Position numbers and translations under genes: made by a program. The notes under the pieces were generated by a model that ran no database searches, had not been told where the DNA came from, and worked only from the letters and a program-made list of their open reading frames with translations. A stretch of DNA of 64,000 nucleotides from Saururus chinensis (Eukaryota; Streptophyta; Magnoliopsida; Piperales; Saururaceae): positions 44,883,351 to 44,947,350 of the forward strand of contig CP141140.1 in NCBI GenBank assembly GCA_035235625.1, written 5' to 3'. Below, piece by piece: positions 1 to 12,410 of this stretch; positions within the stretch are counted from its first letter, which is position 1; every line of letters begins with the position of its first letter.

Positions 1-1229
1 CTGTGGGGTTAATTGAAAGTCATGTTTGCGCATTAGGTAAGCGTTTGGGTCATACTATTTGTACATATTATGTTCTCCCTGCTACTCATAAATTGTGTCT
101 AGATTTAGAAAAAATTGTGTCCTATGAAGAGTGTTTGATTTGTTCACATGTTCGTTTTCAATGAACATGCTTTAGGAAGTAAATTTAGTTTTCTTTTACC
201 ATGTTTTAGTTGTGGGCTCCGCTCTGCCTTAAATTTTACTTATTTTACAATCTAAATACTCTTTCTACGACAGGAAAAGTATAATGAGTCTGGAAGATTA
301 ACGCTCATAAATGTAAGTTAAACAAACCAAAAAAAAAGATATGATCTCCACGTACAATCTCAGTCACCAGAAACGTTTTATCCAACCTTAGCTGCTCGCC
401 TATGTGATCTGTATGAATAAAGATGGCGCTTTATATAAATTACATCCTAAATCCTATCACAATTTTAGAATATTAATGCTCATAAGTGTTGAAATATTGA
501 ACAAAAAGGCAAGTGCTAGATGTTACAGTTCACGGTGGTTCAAAAGCACGAGAGAGGACTTAACATGTAAAGGAAAGACACAGTTTTGTAGTATGAGGCT
601 TAATATAAGACTTATATGCAAAAGAAAGATACAATTTTATGAGTATGGGGCATAGTATACCGCCGACTCTGAAACATATGTTGCCACTTGTTGTGTGAGT
701 AGTAGCATTGTTCATATGTAAACATTTGTAGGTGATTTTTTTTTTCAGGTGTAATACTCTCACCCATGACTTGCCATGGTGATGTGGGTCCTGCCCATGA
801 GACTGTATATTGTGGCGAGCAAACAACGAGTCAACCAGTGTTCCAAGTGTAAGTGGTAGCACTACCACTATTAGGAAATAATGTTGGCTTTAATTTCTGT
901 CTCCCCCCCTTCCCCCCCCCCTCGATGTTCCAAGTGTAAGTGGTAGCACTACCACTATTAGGAAATAATGTTGGCTTTAATTTCTGTCCCCCCCCCCAAT
1001 GGGCCAAGGGGTGTGTTAAGGGCTCCATGGGCTCATAGGCTTGGGAGTAAACAAACAGCTAGGGCACATTGTAGGGAGGCTTTTGTGGGCTGATTGATGA
1101 GCATGAAATATATCCACTATATATGCATTTTGCCTATTTTCTAGCATACTATTAGGTTAATTTAGGATTAGTTAAAGTTAATTAGAGTTAGATAAGAAAT
1201 TATAGGTGTTATTTTATTATTTAATAAAT
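1..1229. other. Unassigned AT-rich DNA with small tandem duplications
   Basis: I see no coding region here. An imperfect 52-bp duplication lies near 557-660 (GACTTAACATGTAAAGG… and GACTTATATGCAAAAG…). An 86-bp duplication starts at 839 and at 925 (TGTTCCAAGTGTAAGTGG) and ends each time in a poly-C run. The short open frames are shadows. Confidence 0.4.
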
Positions 1230-1412
1230 TATCTCAAATTAATGGTGGAGTTACATATTGGAATTAATTTAAAATTTTTTGTTTTTAAATGATAAACTTT
1301 TCTAATTCACCAAAGTGCCATCGATGTGTCGATGCATCTACTAATAGAAACAAGTGTTCGTTACATAGAATTTCACCTATGTGCCTATTAAGACATTTAA
1401 CCATGCTTGGGA
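1230..1412 (+). pseudogene. Ty3-gypsy (Athila/Tat-like) gag relic, 5' piece
   Basis: Weak gag-like codons with stops run up to the TGGGA where solo LTR A1 is inserted. The last codons before the insertion (HAW) continue into the gag block that starts at 7341. That continuity is why I call this piece gag; alone it would not be recognisable. Confidence 0.4.
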
Positions 1413-2216
1413 TGTAATATCCCTAATTTTCTTAGGTTTTAAAAATTAAATACGTGAAAAATGGGGTATTTGACCCATAGACATTCTTAGTAGAATAATT
1501 TTCTCCCTAGATAGAATTTGAGACTGAAACTAATTTTATTAGAAAGTAGACACACAGAGTTTCGAAACGCCACTAAGAACGCATGAATCAAAGTTTGGAC
1601 GAGGGAGATACGACTTTTCAAAGTTAAACATATCGTATAGGGCCTGTTTGCCCGATTTAGACGTGTATTTGGCCCGTTTAAGTTGTCTTGTGGGCCTGGT
1701 TAATTATAGTTCTGAAATTAATTTTTAGATGCCTAATTAGGGTATTTAAGTAAGGAGGATTAACCAAAATTCTAGAGGGGTTAAGAACCCTTATCCCTAT
1801 GTTTATAAAAGGCCTTCTTAGGGTACAATTTGGGGGTCTTTTTGTAACGACCCATTTTTCGGTTACGCTTAACCTGGGAGGGTTAAGGGTAATTCAGTAA
1901 TTTGAGATTAATGTTAAGGGTTTTCATTAGATGAAATACCCGTAGCCAGGTAGAGCTTGGCATAATGAGCATAACGATTCGAAGAACGCACGAAGCAGAG
2001 GTCGGGACCGGAAATTACGATATTTGAGAAACATGCAATATAGGTAGGACCCACTTGGAAATAGTGTATTTTGCTACTTTAAGTGGGCTTGTATCGAAGG
2101 GCTCGCCAATACGAGTCCAACGGTACCAAGAACGCGCGAATCCGAATCCGGGGTAGGGAGATATGCGCATTTGAATATTTCTTTTAAAAATAAAAAAGAA
2201 AAAAGAAAAATATCTG

Positions 2217-2460
2217 GTGCGCGCGCGATGCACGCGCGACCGCGGCGCGCGTAACGCGCGGCCGCGACGTGCGGTTGTCGCGCGCGGTACGCGCGCCCGT
2301 CGCGCTGCGCACGGGCGACGCGAAACGGCGGGCGCCGCGGCGCGCTGCACGTTTCGGCGGGCGCCGCGGGCTCGCCGCGCGTTTCCGCGGGCGCCGCCAC
2401 CCGAAACTGCGGCACCGCCGTTTCTGGCGGCGCAGCGCCGCGGTTTCGGCGGCTCGGGGG
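2217..2460. other. CpG-rich block inside LTR B
   Basis: This stretch is dominated by GCGCGC, CGCGCG and GCGGGCGCCG strings, in sharp contrast to the AT-rich surroundings. Frames are open on both strands, as expected from the lack of TA-containing stops; composition alone explains them. It lies just upstream of the TATTTATACCC motif, so it may be the U3 enhancer region of the LTR. Confidence 0.7.
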
Positions 2461-2535
2461 CTATTTATACCCCCATTTTCGCTTCATTCTGGACCAGAAC
2501 TTCTCTACCCCCGTTTCTGACCGTTCTGAGGCCGA

Positions 2536-3030
2536 TTAAGGCCGTTCAAGACTCGTTTTCTACTAAATCGAGTATGCTCTACGCAATGGAGCTGTCCGTT
2601 CTTCGAGTTGGAGACCGTATGATGAAGAAACGTCCCAAGACAAGAGGAGGTCATGTCCATTATCTTCATACACCGATGAACTTCATTTTCTCTGTTTCTG
2701 GCCATCCCAACTCCGATTTAGTCGGTCCAAGAGGCGTTCTTGACTAAATCGAGTATGTTCTACTTGGTGGAGGGTTCCGTTTTCTGAGTTGGCAATCGTA
2801 TGAAGAGGAAACGCCCCAAGACAAAGAAAGGTTCTACCCGTACCGACAAACTTTGTTTTCTCTGTTTCTGGCCATCTCAATTCCGATTTAGTCAGTCCAA
2901 GAGGTGTTCTTGACTAAATCAAGTATGTTCTACGCGATGGAGAGGTCCGTTCTTTGATTCGGCAACCGTATAAGGAGGAAATGCCCCGAGACAAGGAGAG
3001 GCTCCACCCGTCATCCTCGAGCAATGAACA
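2536..3030 (+). repeat. About 170-181 bp tandem repeat, three degenerate copies
   Basis: Units start with CTAAATCRAGTATG at 2563, 2744 and 2914. They share TCCGATTTAGTC, CCAAGAGG-GTTCTTGA and TCTGTTTCTGGCCATC. Spacing is 181 and then 170 bp; the third copy decays near 3030. Confidence 0.8.
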
Positions 3031-3332
3031 AGAAATATGGGCCCGGAGCAAGATGGAATTTTGTCCGAAGTTGCCAAACTACATCAAGAGAAGTAATCTA
3101 GACTAGGGGAGGTTCTGTTCGCCACTCACGGGCACAGGAAACGAGAAGAGTCTCCGGCAAGGAGAACATTTATACGTAGTCTTCCTGTACAAGACGAGGA
3201 ACGTATGAAGGCTAGAGGAAGCTCCATCTAATATCTTCGGATCTGAAGGGAAAGATGCTCGTGTGAGCAACTCCGTATACCTCTACTATACGAGACATAA
3301 GGGCAGTAAGCAACTCTGTATCCCGCTACTAT

Positions 3333-3770
3333 ACCTATATGCTATGTACCTATATGTCATGCTATGTGCCTATATGCCATGCTATGTGCCTATATACTAT
3401 GCTATATGCCTATATACCATGTTATGTGCCTATATACTATGCTATGTGCCTATATACCATGCTATGTGCCTATATACTATGCTATGTACCTATATGCCAT
3501 GCTATGTGCCTATATGCCATGTTATGTGCCTATATGCCATGCTATGTGCCTATATACTATGCTATGTACCTATATGTCATGCTATGTGTCTATATGCCAT
3601 GCTATGTGCCTATATACTATGCTATGTACCTAAATGTCATGCTATGTGCCTATATACTATGCTATGTACCTATATGCCATGCTATGTGCCTATATATCAT
3701 GCTATGTGCCTATATGTCATGCTATGTGCCTATATACTATGTTATGTGCCTAGATGCCATGATGTATACT
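3333..3770 (+). repeat. 20-bp minisatellite, about 21 copies
   Basis: The unit is ATGCTATGTGCCTATATRCC with only base substitutions. Spacing stays exactly 20 bp over more than 400 bp. The unit lacks stop codons in all three + frames, so it gives overlapping long open frames that look like Tyr/Cys-rich proteins; these are artefacts. Confidence 0.92.
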
Positions 3771-3785
3771 TATATGACGTGTGTG

Positions 3786-3900
3786 GTCTCGCTCTAGGGT
3801 AGAGCGAGACGTGTAATTTGTGTTCTCGGTCTCGGCTCAGTGATAGAGCGAGATACGTGTATGAGATTTCGATCCCGCTCTATGGTAGAGCGAGATGTAC
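3786..3900. repeat. Three 43-bp units, each able to form a hairpin
   Basis: Units start at 3786, 3829 and 3872. The first contains GTCTCGCTCTA-GGG-TAGAGCGAGAC, a perfect 11-bp stem with a 3-nt loop. The third has ATCCCGCTCTA-TGG-TAGAGCGAGAT with one mismatch. The second is more degraded. Confidence 0.8.
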
Positions 3901-4030
3901 GATTCCGTTAATTTATTAACTTCCGCTTCACTCCGATATATGATGAGTGTTTGTATACTCCGATTAAATATTCGGAGATATGTATTTTATACGTATGATT
4001 TTGTGATGTTTGTAGTATGTAGTAGCCATT

Positions 4031-4119
4031 AGGCAGAACTACGTTCGGATCCGATCGTATTGGAATAATATCTAATACGTACGTAGGCAACCAACGGCAA
4101 GGCAACGTTGGCCCGATCC
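4031..4119 (+). repeat. Shared LTR block, copy in LTR B
   Basis: AGGCAGAACTACGT at the left and GTTGGCCCGATCC at the right, with TATTGGAA between. The same block, about 90-100 bp, is found at 6781-6879, 8846-8944 (-), 19222-19322 (-), 34033-34130 (-) and 49665-49762. Confidence 0.8.
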
Positions 4120-6780
4120 AAATCATTATAATAATATGTTTTATTCTGTTTTACACGCGACGAACTATGAAGCTTCGTTGTGTGTACGTATTCGTTACAA
4201 CCTAAGTCTACGTACGAGGAAGCCTTAAAGCTCCGTAGTGCGTAGATGAACGTTGTACCTCTCGCACTCAGACGTTGATCCCTGGCTCAAGGAAAGAGAA
4301 AATTTCCTATTAGTGATTTTGTGGGCCCGGCTCGTGTCGGGTCGTCACACTTTTTGCCTGATGGGAGGAGAGAATGGGGTGAATGGCGAGGCTCCGGTGA
4401 CAATGAATCAACGGCAAGCTGGCTATCAAGGTAGGATGGCTATTAATTTTTAAGTTGAGATTACTGCGTAGTTTGTTGAATAAATTAAGATATACATTAT
4501 ATTATTGGTAATATCTGCAATTTACTAATTTTTGTGTACTGTTACGAGGGACAGTGTTCTCTGTAAATCATTGTTCCCGTAATTATGAGAAACAGTGATA
4601 TGTGACTGGACTGCCGCCAGCTGGCAATCTGACAGTAGGTGCCAACCTGTTGTAACTACCGACCAAACTTTCGGACGTCGGAAAGACCAGCTGGTGTGTG
4701 CGCTCAGTCATTCGGGTTAAACAGAGAACACACAAAAAAAACGAAAAAACTATGGTGGCATAGTGCAACCCAGGTCGGAGGCTGGACCCGACTTCCTAGA
4801 ATTACCGAAAGTGAGCGATCCAGTAAAGCCCAGGCCCATCGGCCGGCCGTCGTTGCGCCACCGCGCAGTTAAAAAAAATAAATAAACAAAAACAAAAAGG
4901 GGCTTTTGGCCACCGAACGGAGGCAGGACTAACACCATCGGTTCTGCCATGCGCTGGTGGTCCGGAAACACTTGGGCCACCCCCTCCTCTTCTGTGATGT
5001 TGGCGGCGCCGCCAAAGGCCAACCGGCCTCTTGCTGGCCGTGGGGAAGACCCGCGATGCGGGTTGTCTGCTCCCTATACCGGGTTGGGTCACTTGACCCT
5101 GTACAGTCTGGCTCTTTAAAAAAAAAACTTATACTCAACCTAAACCTGGTTCGGTTCAATGACTTAGAGTAGTGAGAAAATTTTGGAAAAACTTATAAAT
5201 GACTATGAATATGTTCCGAGTGTCTTGACCAAGTTTCAGGTTTGGAAAAAATCTCCAAGTATGTGAAATGACTAATTTACCCTTGTGAATTGACTTGTAG
5301 ACATAATAATTAGTGACCAGATTTCTGAGCTCTGGTTCAGGGGCCTATAAGTGGATTTGAAAATTGAGAAAAAATTCTCAGTGAGATTTTATTATGTATC
5401 CTAAAATTGGACTGAGCTACAAGTTAGGGAAAAAGTCCAAAAAATAGATAGTTGACTATTTTACCCCTAGGGTTAAGGTAAGACTATTTAATTTGAACCG
5501 CGGTCGGTTTAAGGGGCTTACGACCCCGATAAATAGTAAGAAAATTACCTTGGATTGACAATGTCATGGAGTATCCCTGACATTAGTTTTGGACCCATCA
5601 AGGTTCAGGGAGGCCCTGGACAAAAAGATTGAAATACCCCTATCCAGATCGGCCCGCATTCGCGTGAATGAAATTAATAGGCCAATGTGATGCTGAAACC
5701 TTTTGAGAGGTTAATGACTTGCTTGAGAACAAAGAGGACCTTATCTAATGTTAGATAATTACTTAAATGCCCTTTAGGTGCATTATGATTAGTTTTTATA
5801 AAAATTTAATAAGTTAATCCAAGGAGGGTCAGGGCACGTAAGCTCGAACAATTCTAATATCATTATTGAATTTGATTATTGATATTATGATTTGCTTGGA
5901 TCTGTGTGGTTCTAATTGTTTATGTTGTTCATTATTTTGATATTTAATATTGATGTGTGATAGTAACTTATCACTAGCTTAAAATTATTGAAATATTAAT
6001 TGATGGGGTGGATAGTTTTGGATTGGATAAGAAAACTTAATCAAGATAAAGACTAAAATACCTCAGAGGGGTATGATATTAATTCATATAGTGAATAAAG
6101 CCTTTGGCCTGACGATTTGCCTTAGTTGATGAACCGATGACAGTTTTGAGTTTTAAACTCTCGTCTAAAAGAGACTAATAGGGTTTGGGATAGTCATTCA
6201 GAATCCTGGCTTATAGATGAGTAAGATAGGGTTTAGAATGATTTTCTAATTTTTAGCTCTATTGAGGAGCCCATGATTTGATTGTGTAGTTGCACCTCCC
6301 CATTAGAGGGAGCTCTACATGAGCCAAGCTCACTACATATCTATTGATGATCTTTTAGTGTACACATAATTAGATTAACTGACATCTTGCTTAGTTGGCT
6401 TTTCCCGCTACTTCTGTTCAGGTGCAGTTGTGGGCCATGCCCTTCCACTCTGATTAGGTATTTCATGGGCTAGGAGGGGTGATGGTACTTCTTGGTGGAT
6501 TCGATGGTGTTTCATCATGGGTTTACCTTTGAGGGTGGTCTATGGTGAGTTTATCATTTGTCACTTACGTTGACATCTGATGAGTTTGTTTGTCATTGGG
6601 ATTAAACAGAGATATTAATTATCGAACAATAGTTCGAGAGATCATTAATAATATTGTTTGATATTGCTTGTTTAACTAGAACAAGTTAAATGATTAAAAG
6701 ACTTTCATAAAATGTTGGTTGCTTTAAAATACTTAAGCATTACATACATGATGTTATGTTTCTTAGTATAGTATAGTTTT

Positions 6781-6879
6781 AGGCAGAATTATGTCTAGAT
6801 CCGATTTTATTGGAAATATTAGAGATGTTGTTTGATGAGTACTTACACAACTAATATCGGGCGATGCTGGCCCAATCCA
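6781..6879 (+). repeat. Shared LTR block, copy in LTR A1
   Basis: It begins AGGCAGAATTATGTC and ends GATGCTGGCCCAATCC, colinear with the blocks of B, A4 and the reverse-strand copies. It lies about 460 bp before the 3' end of the LTR. Confidence 0.8.
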
Positions 6880-7340
6880 AAAAACATTAAATTTTACTTT
6901 TGTTCTTTTGAAATACTCCTCTAAGAGGATGAAATGTTTTGTTGCCCGTTTGGTCTTTTTTGTTTACAGGTTCTTTAGATAGGGACATTGCGAGATTGAG
7001 ACGTGGTGGGTGTTTGAGGATGACATTGCACTAGTGGGATCTAATTTCTTGCATATGCAATTATGTAAGTAATTGTAATTACTAGCGTGAGAGCTAACTT
7101 TACTTTGTTGTTTATTTTCAGATAGATGACGAACTTGTACTTAGAGGGTTAACCTGCTATTTATTGAATATTGACACGTGTAATAATATCATATGTTTTG
7201 ATATTCATCTTTATTAACCCTAGTTATCATGACCTGGATATTTAATCGGATGATTTATTTTATGTTTAAGAAAAAAAAATTATCGTGACTTATCACATAT
7301 AATTCTTTTAAAAAGGGTTTTAAAAATTTGGGTCGTGACA

Positions 7341-7670
7341 TGGGATAGGTTCAAGGATTTGTTACTTGCTTGTCCACATCATGAATATGAAGTTTGGAGA
7401 GTTATTGGGTTCTTTTATGATGACTTAACATCTAATATGTGTCAGAACTCGTGCTTAGAAGGACCATGATGAAGCATGAGAATATTTTGATATATTGACT
7501 GAGAAAGCACACACATGGGGAAGATCAGGATAAGACTAAAAAAGCAAAAATTGCACCTAGTTCTAAGGGAGGAGTTTATCATCTCAGTGAAGAAGATTAT
7601 TTGAACTATAAAGTAGTAGTTCTAGGTAGAAAACTTGAGGCAATGAAAATATAAAAGACAAATTCTAGTA
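7341..7670 (+). pseudogene. Ty3-gypsy gag relic, 3' piece
   Basis: Reads RFKDLLLACPHHEYEVW, then GFFYDDLT, then frame breaks, then an EDYLNYK…LGRKLEAM tail. RFKDLL-CPHH and FFY-GLT are typical of gag in Athila/Tat-type gypsy elements. Internal stops show it is dead. Solo LTR A1 interrupts it just before this point. Confidence 0.7.
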
Positions 7671-8411
7671 AATTCTACACTATGTAGTAATTTTTCATAA
7701 TTACAAAAAAAATGATTTTTAACTTAGACCATTAGATTAAATTTTATGTCCTAGACCCCTAAACCTTCAGTGATCCAAATTTCATTTAAATTGGATTACC
7801 CTGGATATTTTCTCTAAAAATTAGAAGTTTGAACAATGACTATTTTGGGTTTTTTCATATGTAAGGCTTAAGATGAGTAAATTGCCTATACCAATCACCT
7901 ATTTTACTTGAAGAATGAAATCTTCCATTACAATGTCTGTTCATATACATAGGCTGAAGCCATGAAATGATCTTTTTGAGAAGGGACCATGCATGTAAGG
8001 GTAGTTTATTGATATCATGTGGTTATGTGGGTTTCAAAGCATAAAAGATTATGTAAGATGCGTGTATGATTGGGATTCTCTAACATATACTAAAATGCTT
8101 GCTGAAATTTACATGTCATAAATGCTAAGTATGTGCACATTTATGTTATGTGGCAAGTGTATATAATATGTGGTGTTGTGCTTGTATAACATGACATGAG
8201 TATACAACATGCATGGATTATGTGTGTGAGTTATGTCTGATGTACATATGATGAAGACTACAAATGTGGACTGTTAGAATGTAGGTTGTACTTACCTATA
8301 TACATGGTAATATGTATATAAAAAAAACTCTATGAAAAACTACTAGGGCCTTTGGTATGAGACATAGGTATCGGTAAGGACCACAAGGTTAATGTTTCCC
8401 CTATGTGTAAG
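7671..8411. other. AT-rich sequence, probably retrotransposon-derived
   Basis: No open frame or recognisable protein. Phrases such as CACCTATTTTACTTG and GGTATCGGTAAGGACCACAAGG resemble LTR sequence, but I could not define ends. Confidence 0.3.
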
Positions 8412-11400
8412 TGTCACAACCTTAATTTTTAAAATTATTTTTAAATAGCATGAACGGTAAGTCACAAGAAAATTTTTTTTTAAGTATAAAACAAATCATT
8501 TTATTAAATATCCAGGTCATAATCACTAGGGTTCACAAATATGAATATCAAATCATATGATATCATTACACGTCTCAAAAATCTATAAAGAACAACCTAT
8601 CCATCTAAGTACAAGTCCGTAATCCATTTAAAAATAAATAATTAAGTTGACTCTTATGCTAAAGATATACTTACTAGAATTACATAAGTGAAGAACTATA
8701 TCTCATGCTCATTAATCCTAGTTTTACTTATCGTCGCATAGAGAACCTACAACCAAACAAGCCAAACAACAACAACAATAACAGAACCTCTCCGCCCTCA
8801 AGAGAAAAACTTCTAAAAGAATAAAAGGTTTTATTAATATTTTTTGGATCGAATAAATATTATTTAATGTTAGTTGCTTATGTACTTATCAAACAACATT
8901 TCTAATGTTTCCAAACATATTGGATCCATACGTAGTTCTACCTAGATACTATAGTATCTTAAAAAGCATAACATCCAACATGCAATACTTATGTATTTTC
9001 AATTAACATATATTTTATGAAAGTCCTTTAATTATTTCACTTGTGCGAATTAAACAATTAATATTAAATAATGTCATTAATTATCTTACAACTCTTGTTC
9101 AATAATTAATATCCATGTCTAATCTCGTGGTCAGACAAACACATCATATGCCAAACTAAAATGACATATGACACTAATCACCCATCCTCGTTTTAACCCA
9201 ACTCTAGGTTTAATATAATATAGAGTTTCTTAAAGTTCATTTATTTTCTCTTAATTAGACCTTAGTAAAGCTTTGTCCCCTACTTAGGCTTCTCAATTAT
9301 CATCCTGCTATCAATTACAAGTCATCCTAAGCACATGCATGACACTATCACACAGAGGATCCCGAAGGATTATCAAAACAAAACAAGGGTGATTATAAAA
9401 TCAGTAAGGTTTTGAAAATACTTGCATTAACCTCCTAATACATACATCAACATTTAAATCAAATTTCTTAAGTAACCATAATGTACATATATCTCAAAAA
9501 AGCATAAAAAGTCATAAAGACCATACTGGTGTAATTTAAACTTAGAATTATATCCAAAATAAGTCTTAATATGATAAAAATCAAACCAACAAGAAATATT
9601 TTTACATGTTACCTGATACCTAATGCATGAACTCCAACTCCAAAACTCTCAATAATATAAACATCTCAGTCATATTAACTTGGGGAGGCAAAAACTTGCC
9701 CTTTTGGACAGAAAAATAATTCGATAAACCTCTAATACAACTAATCTGACAACCATAGAAATCTCAACTAACCAAGATTAATCTATAGTTTATAAATCAT
9801 TTTCATGATATAATGAATTATAAACATGTTTACATGTGCAACCCAAAGTAATCATGCTACTTCATGTAAGAGATAATTTAGTAAATAAGATATTATATGC
9901 TAAGACATGCCTGTAACATGGATTCACTAAATTAACCTTAGACATATGTTTACATAAGAAACACTAATGTACCTCAATCATACATAACTTACTATGTGCA
10001 AAAGAGCATAAAAAATATGAGGATATATTTATAAAATATACATATAATTTATTTTTCATAGAAAAAATATGTTTAACGACATCAATTAAGGTGTTAATAT
10101 AATAAATCACTCTCAAAACAAAAACCATTTACATCCAAATAACAAAGAATCACTTTAATTTGCTCTCTAGATCAAGGAATCCTTAATAAGAAATTAGGAT
10201 TCATTATTCCTAAGTATAAACTATAATTATTCTACCAAGTTAAGACTCAACATACCCCTTTACAATCCATTATGCATGTGAAACATGTGCTCAATTCCTC
10301 AAACAAATATATGCATTCATTACAATAGACAAGTATAACACGGACTATATAATCCTAAATATGAGTTTTATGCAACATAAAGCACCTTTGATATATATGA
10401 CTATCAAACATATTCTCATGCTTATGACACATAAAATTATTATCAACTATGTAATGTGAGCATGATTTGTAAATATATATTCATGAGGTTCTAATGCTAA
10501 ACATCCTAATCAATATGCACATATGATCCTGTTCATAGACATAGTTTAATCTTAATAAATGATAAGGCTTAACATTAATTCCCAAATATTGTGCACACTT
10601 GAGCCTTGACCCTGAGTTTATCTATATTTTAATTATAAAGTTGAGACTTTAGCTCATATTATTACGTAGTAAGAGTTTATTACACCTCCCAAGATAATAA
10701 GTTCACTATTCATAACTTCAATTTCCATTAAAGGTATTTTAATCAATTTTATACTCTTAAAGCCTTTTAGTGACTTATATAAGGTACATATTATACTTGA
10801 TTATTTCTAAGTATGTTGTTAAATAAACAATAGTCTTAGTTTATTACTTAAGTATTAAGCCAAAATCATAAATATAACAAAAAAGTCCAAACCTAAGGGT
10901 ACTGCCTGAATTGTTGTGATTTATTGACAATTTCATTAAGTCCGAAATTTTAAATATAGTTTCCTAAGAGAGTCATAATACTATAGTAAAATTATTAAAT
11001 TTTACCTTTCATTATTTCCCCATAATCATGACTAGTTTAGTAGGTAAGTTGAAATACACTATTAAGGGCAAAAACATAATTGTTTACACTTTTTTAGATT
11101 TATTTTTGACTTGAAACTTGGTAGAGATTCAGCTTTGGATTACAAGAAACTACCATAATTTTATTAGATTTTATTAAAAATTATATAGGTGTGAACTGGG
11201 TCTAGATACGTGATTTCATCATTTTATTTTTTATTAGGCCAGTCCATAAATTAAATCCTGAACCAGCTTGTCGTCTTCAACCTCTGCCCGCATAAAATAG
11301 AGCAGCGGATGCTCTCTTCATTGTTAAATTAGTTCCAGATTTTTCCCAAATAAAATTACCCCATATCCCTCAAAAGCTTATTAACATTAATCCAAACATG

Positions 11401-12410
11401 ATTTTCAATGAGCATGGGCAATAATTTAAAACATTATATGCACTAGCCCTCACAACCCACATTCTCTTTTGTCGAACCCAACAATTACGGAACACTATGA
11501 TACACGAAGTCAGAAACTCCCACAAAAATATGAATGAGTATAACCAAACCCAAATAGACCACATCTTTAGGAGTATTTAGTAAAGGTTTTTCCGGGTATA
11601 GTTCAAATCAGACAAACAATTTTTTGAACTCGTTGGTGGTATGAAAACCAGTAAGAACTATGAACTGAGATGCCAAGAGCAGATAATGGTGAATAAAATT
11701 GAAACCTCTAGTGCCAATCACAAGATATCAAGCAACAACTTAGTGTGAATTTTACATAGTAAAAATGAATTTAAACACACTGATTAGAGTCATAGCAAGG
11801 ACCAGTTACAGAGATACTATAACCATGAAAATCTCCTAGATTATGCAATCCATATCATGTGAATACAATTCAAAAATAAAACGTTCGTCAGTATCTAGCA
11901 AGAGGGTGGGAACGACTGAAAATAAAACATCTTACCTTCACTCAACTAGATGATGAAAGAAACAATAATAGTTACTGTAGCTGCTACAGTACTCACAACC
12001 CAATGCTATTCTTTCTCCTCTCTTTTGCTTTTCTCTTGGTATTTCTTCCCCACTATCAACCGGGTCTCCTCTATTTTATAAGGTTCCCTCTTAAATTAGG
12101 ACTCCGAGAAGTTTATCCTCATCAAAATTCCTTTCTATCTAAACTTCCTAATTAGGGTAATTTCTAGTTTAATTTAGCCTTTTAGATTAAAGCTAAAACA
12201 ACCAAATTAATAAAAAGTCATAATTAAGTTTAAAATAAATATTTAAAAATTCACATATCACTCATCTAACCTATATTTTTCATGTTCTTGGTACTCCTAT
12301 GACGGGCTTGAAATTTACTTTATGTTAAATAAGTTTCACTCTCAAACTTGCTAGGCATAAGGAGAAGTTTGGCTAAAAAAGGTACTTGAGTCAAAATATT
12401 GGTCGTTACA
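8412..12410 (-). mobile_element. LTR A2 (A family), reverse orientation
   Basis: The + strand begins TGTCACAACC and ends GGTCGTTACA. The left 2 kb, reverse-complemented, matches the 3' part of A1 and A4; the left end is especially close to that of A3 (AAATAGCATGAACGGTAAGTC). A TATA-like TTATAAAATAGAGG reads on the - strand near 12070-12083. The upstream 0.4 kb of the LTR (right end here) does not match A1. The flanks GTAAG and CATGG do not form a target duplication. It is a member or a mosaic of the family without internal domain. Confidence 0.7.
8846..8944 (-). repeat. Shared LTR block, copy in LTR A2
   Basis: On the + strand it runs from GGATCGAATAAATATT to CCATACGTAGTTCTACC, the reverse complement of the AGGCAGAACTACGT…GGCCCGATCC block. 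It is more AT-rich and decayed than the A4 copy. Confidence 0.72.

Larger units (their letters stand above)
1843..4349 (+). mobile_element. Solo LTR B nested in A1
   Basis: Ends are TGTAACGACCC and GGGTCGTCACA, flanked by a perfect CTTTT duplication (1838-1842 and 4350-4354). Length is 2507 bp. It sits about 30 bp downstream of the A1 TATA box. Inside, in order, are a very GC-rich block (2217-2460), a TATTTATA motif near 2461, roughly 180-bp tandem repeats, a 20-bp minisatellite and 43-bp hairpin repeats. Its 3' part (4031-4119) carries the block shared with LTRs A and D. Confidence 0.87.
1413..7340 (+). mobile_element. Solo LTR A1 (long-LTR gypsy-type), split by LTR B
   Basis: It begins TGTAATATCCC and ends GGGTCGTGACA. 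A perfect 5-bp target duplication TGGGA lies at 1408-1412 and 7341-7345. Removing LTR B and its duplication leaves about 3.4 kb, very similar over its length to A4 at 46870-50227. A TATA box (TTTATAAAAGG) lies at 1802-1812, so transcription would run on the + strand. No internal domain or second LTR is present, hence a solo LTR. The gypsy assignment is inference from length, end sequence and TSD size. Confidence 0.85.

Noticed and set aside
2217-2747. 176-codon Arg/Ala-rich open frame
   Set aside because: Same composition effect in LTR B; it runs on into tandem repeats.
3333-3770. Regular short repeats that could suggest a CRISPR array
   Set aside because: Units are directly adjacent with no unique spacers, in plant nuclear DNA inside an LTR.
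3263-3802. 179-codon Tyr/Cys-rich open frame and two overlapping frames
   Set aside because: They come from a 20-bp repeat with no stop in any + frame; 20 is not a multiple of 3, so all three frames stay open. Not a protein.
11973-11991. TACTGTAGC-T-GCTACAGTA hairpin as a regulatory RNA
   Set aside because: Short isolated inverted repeat inside LTR A2 with no other support.
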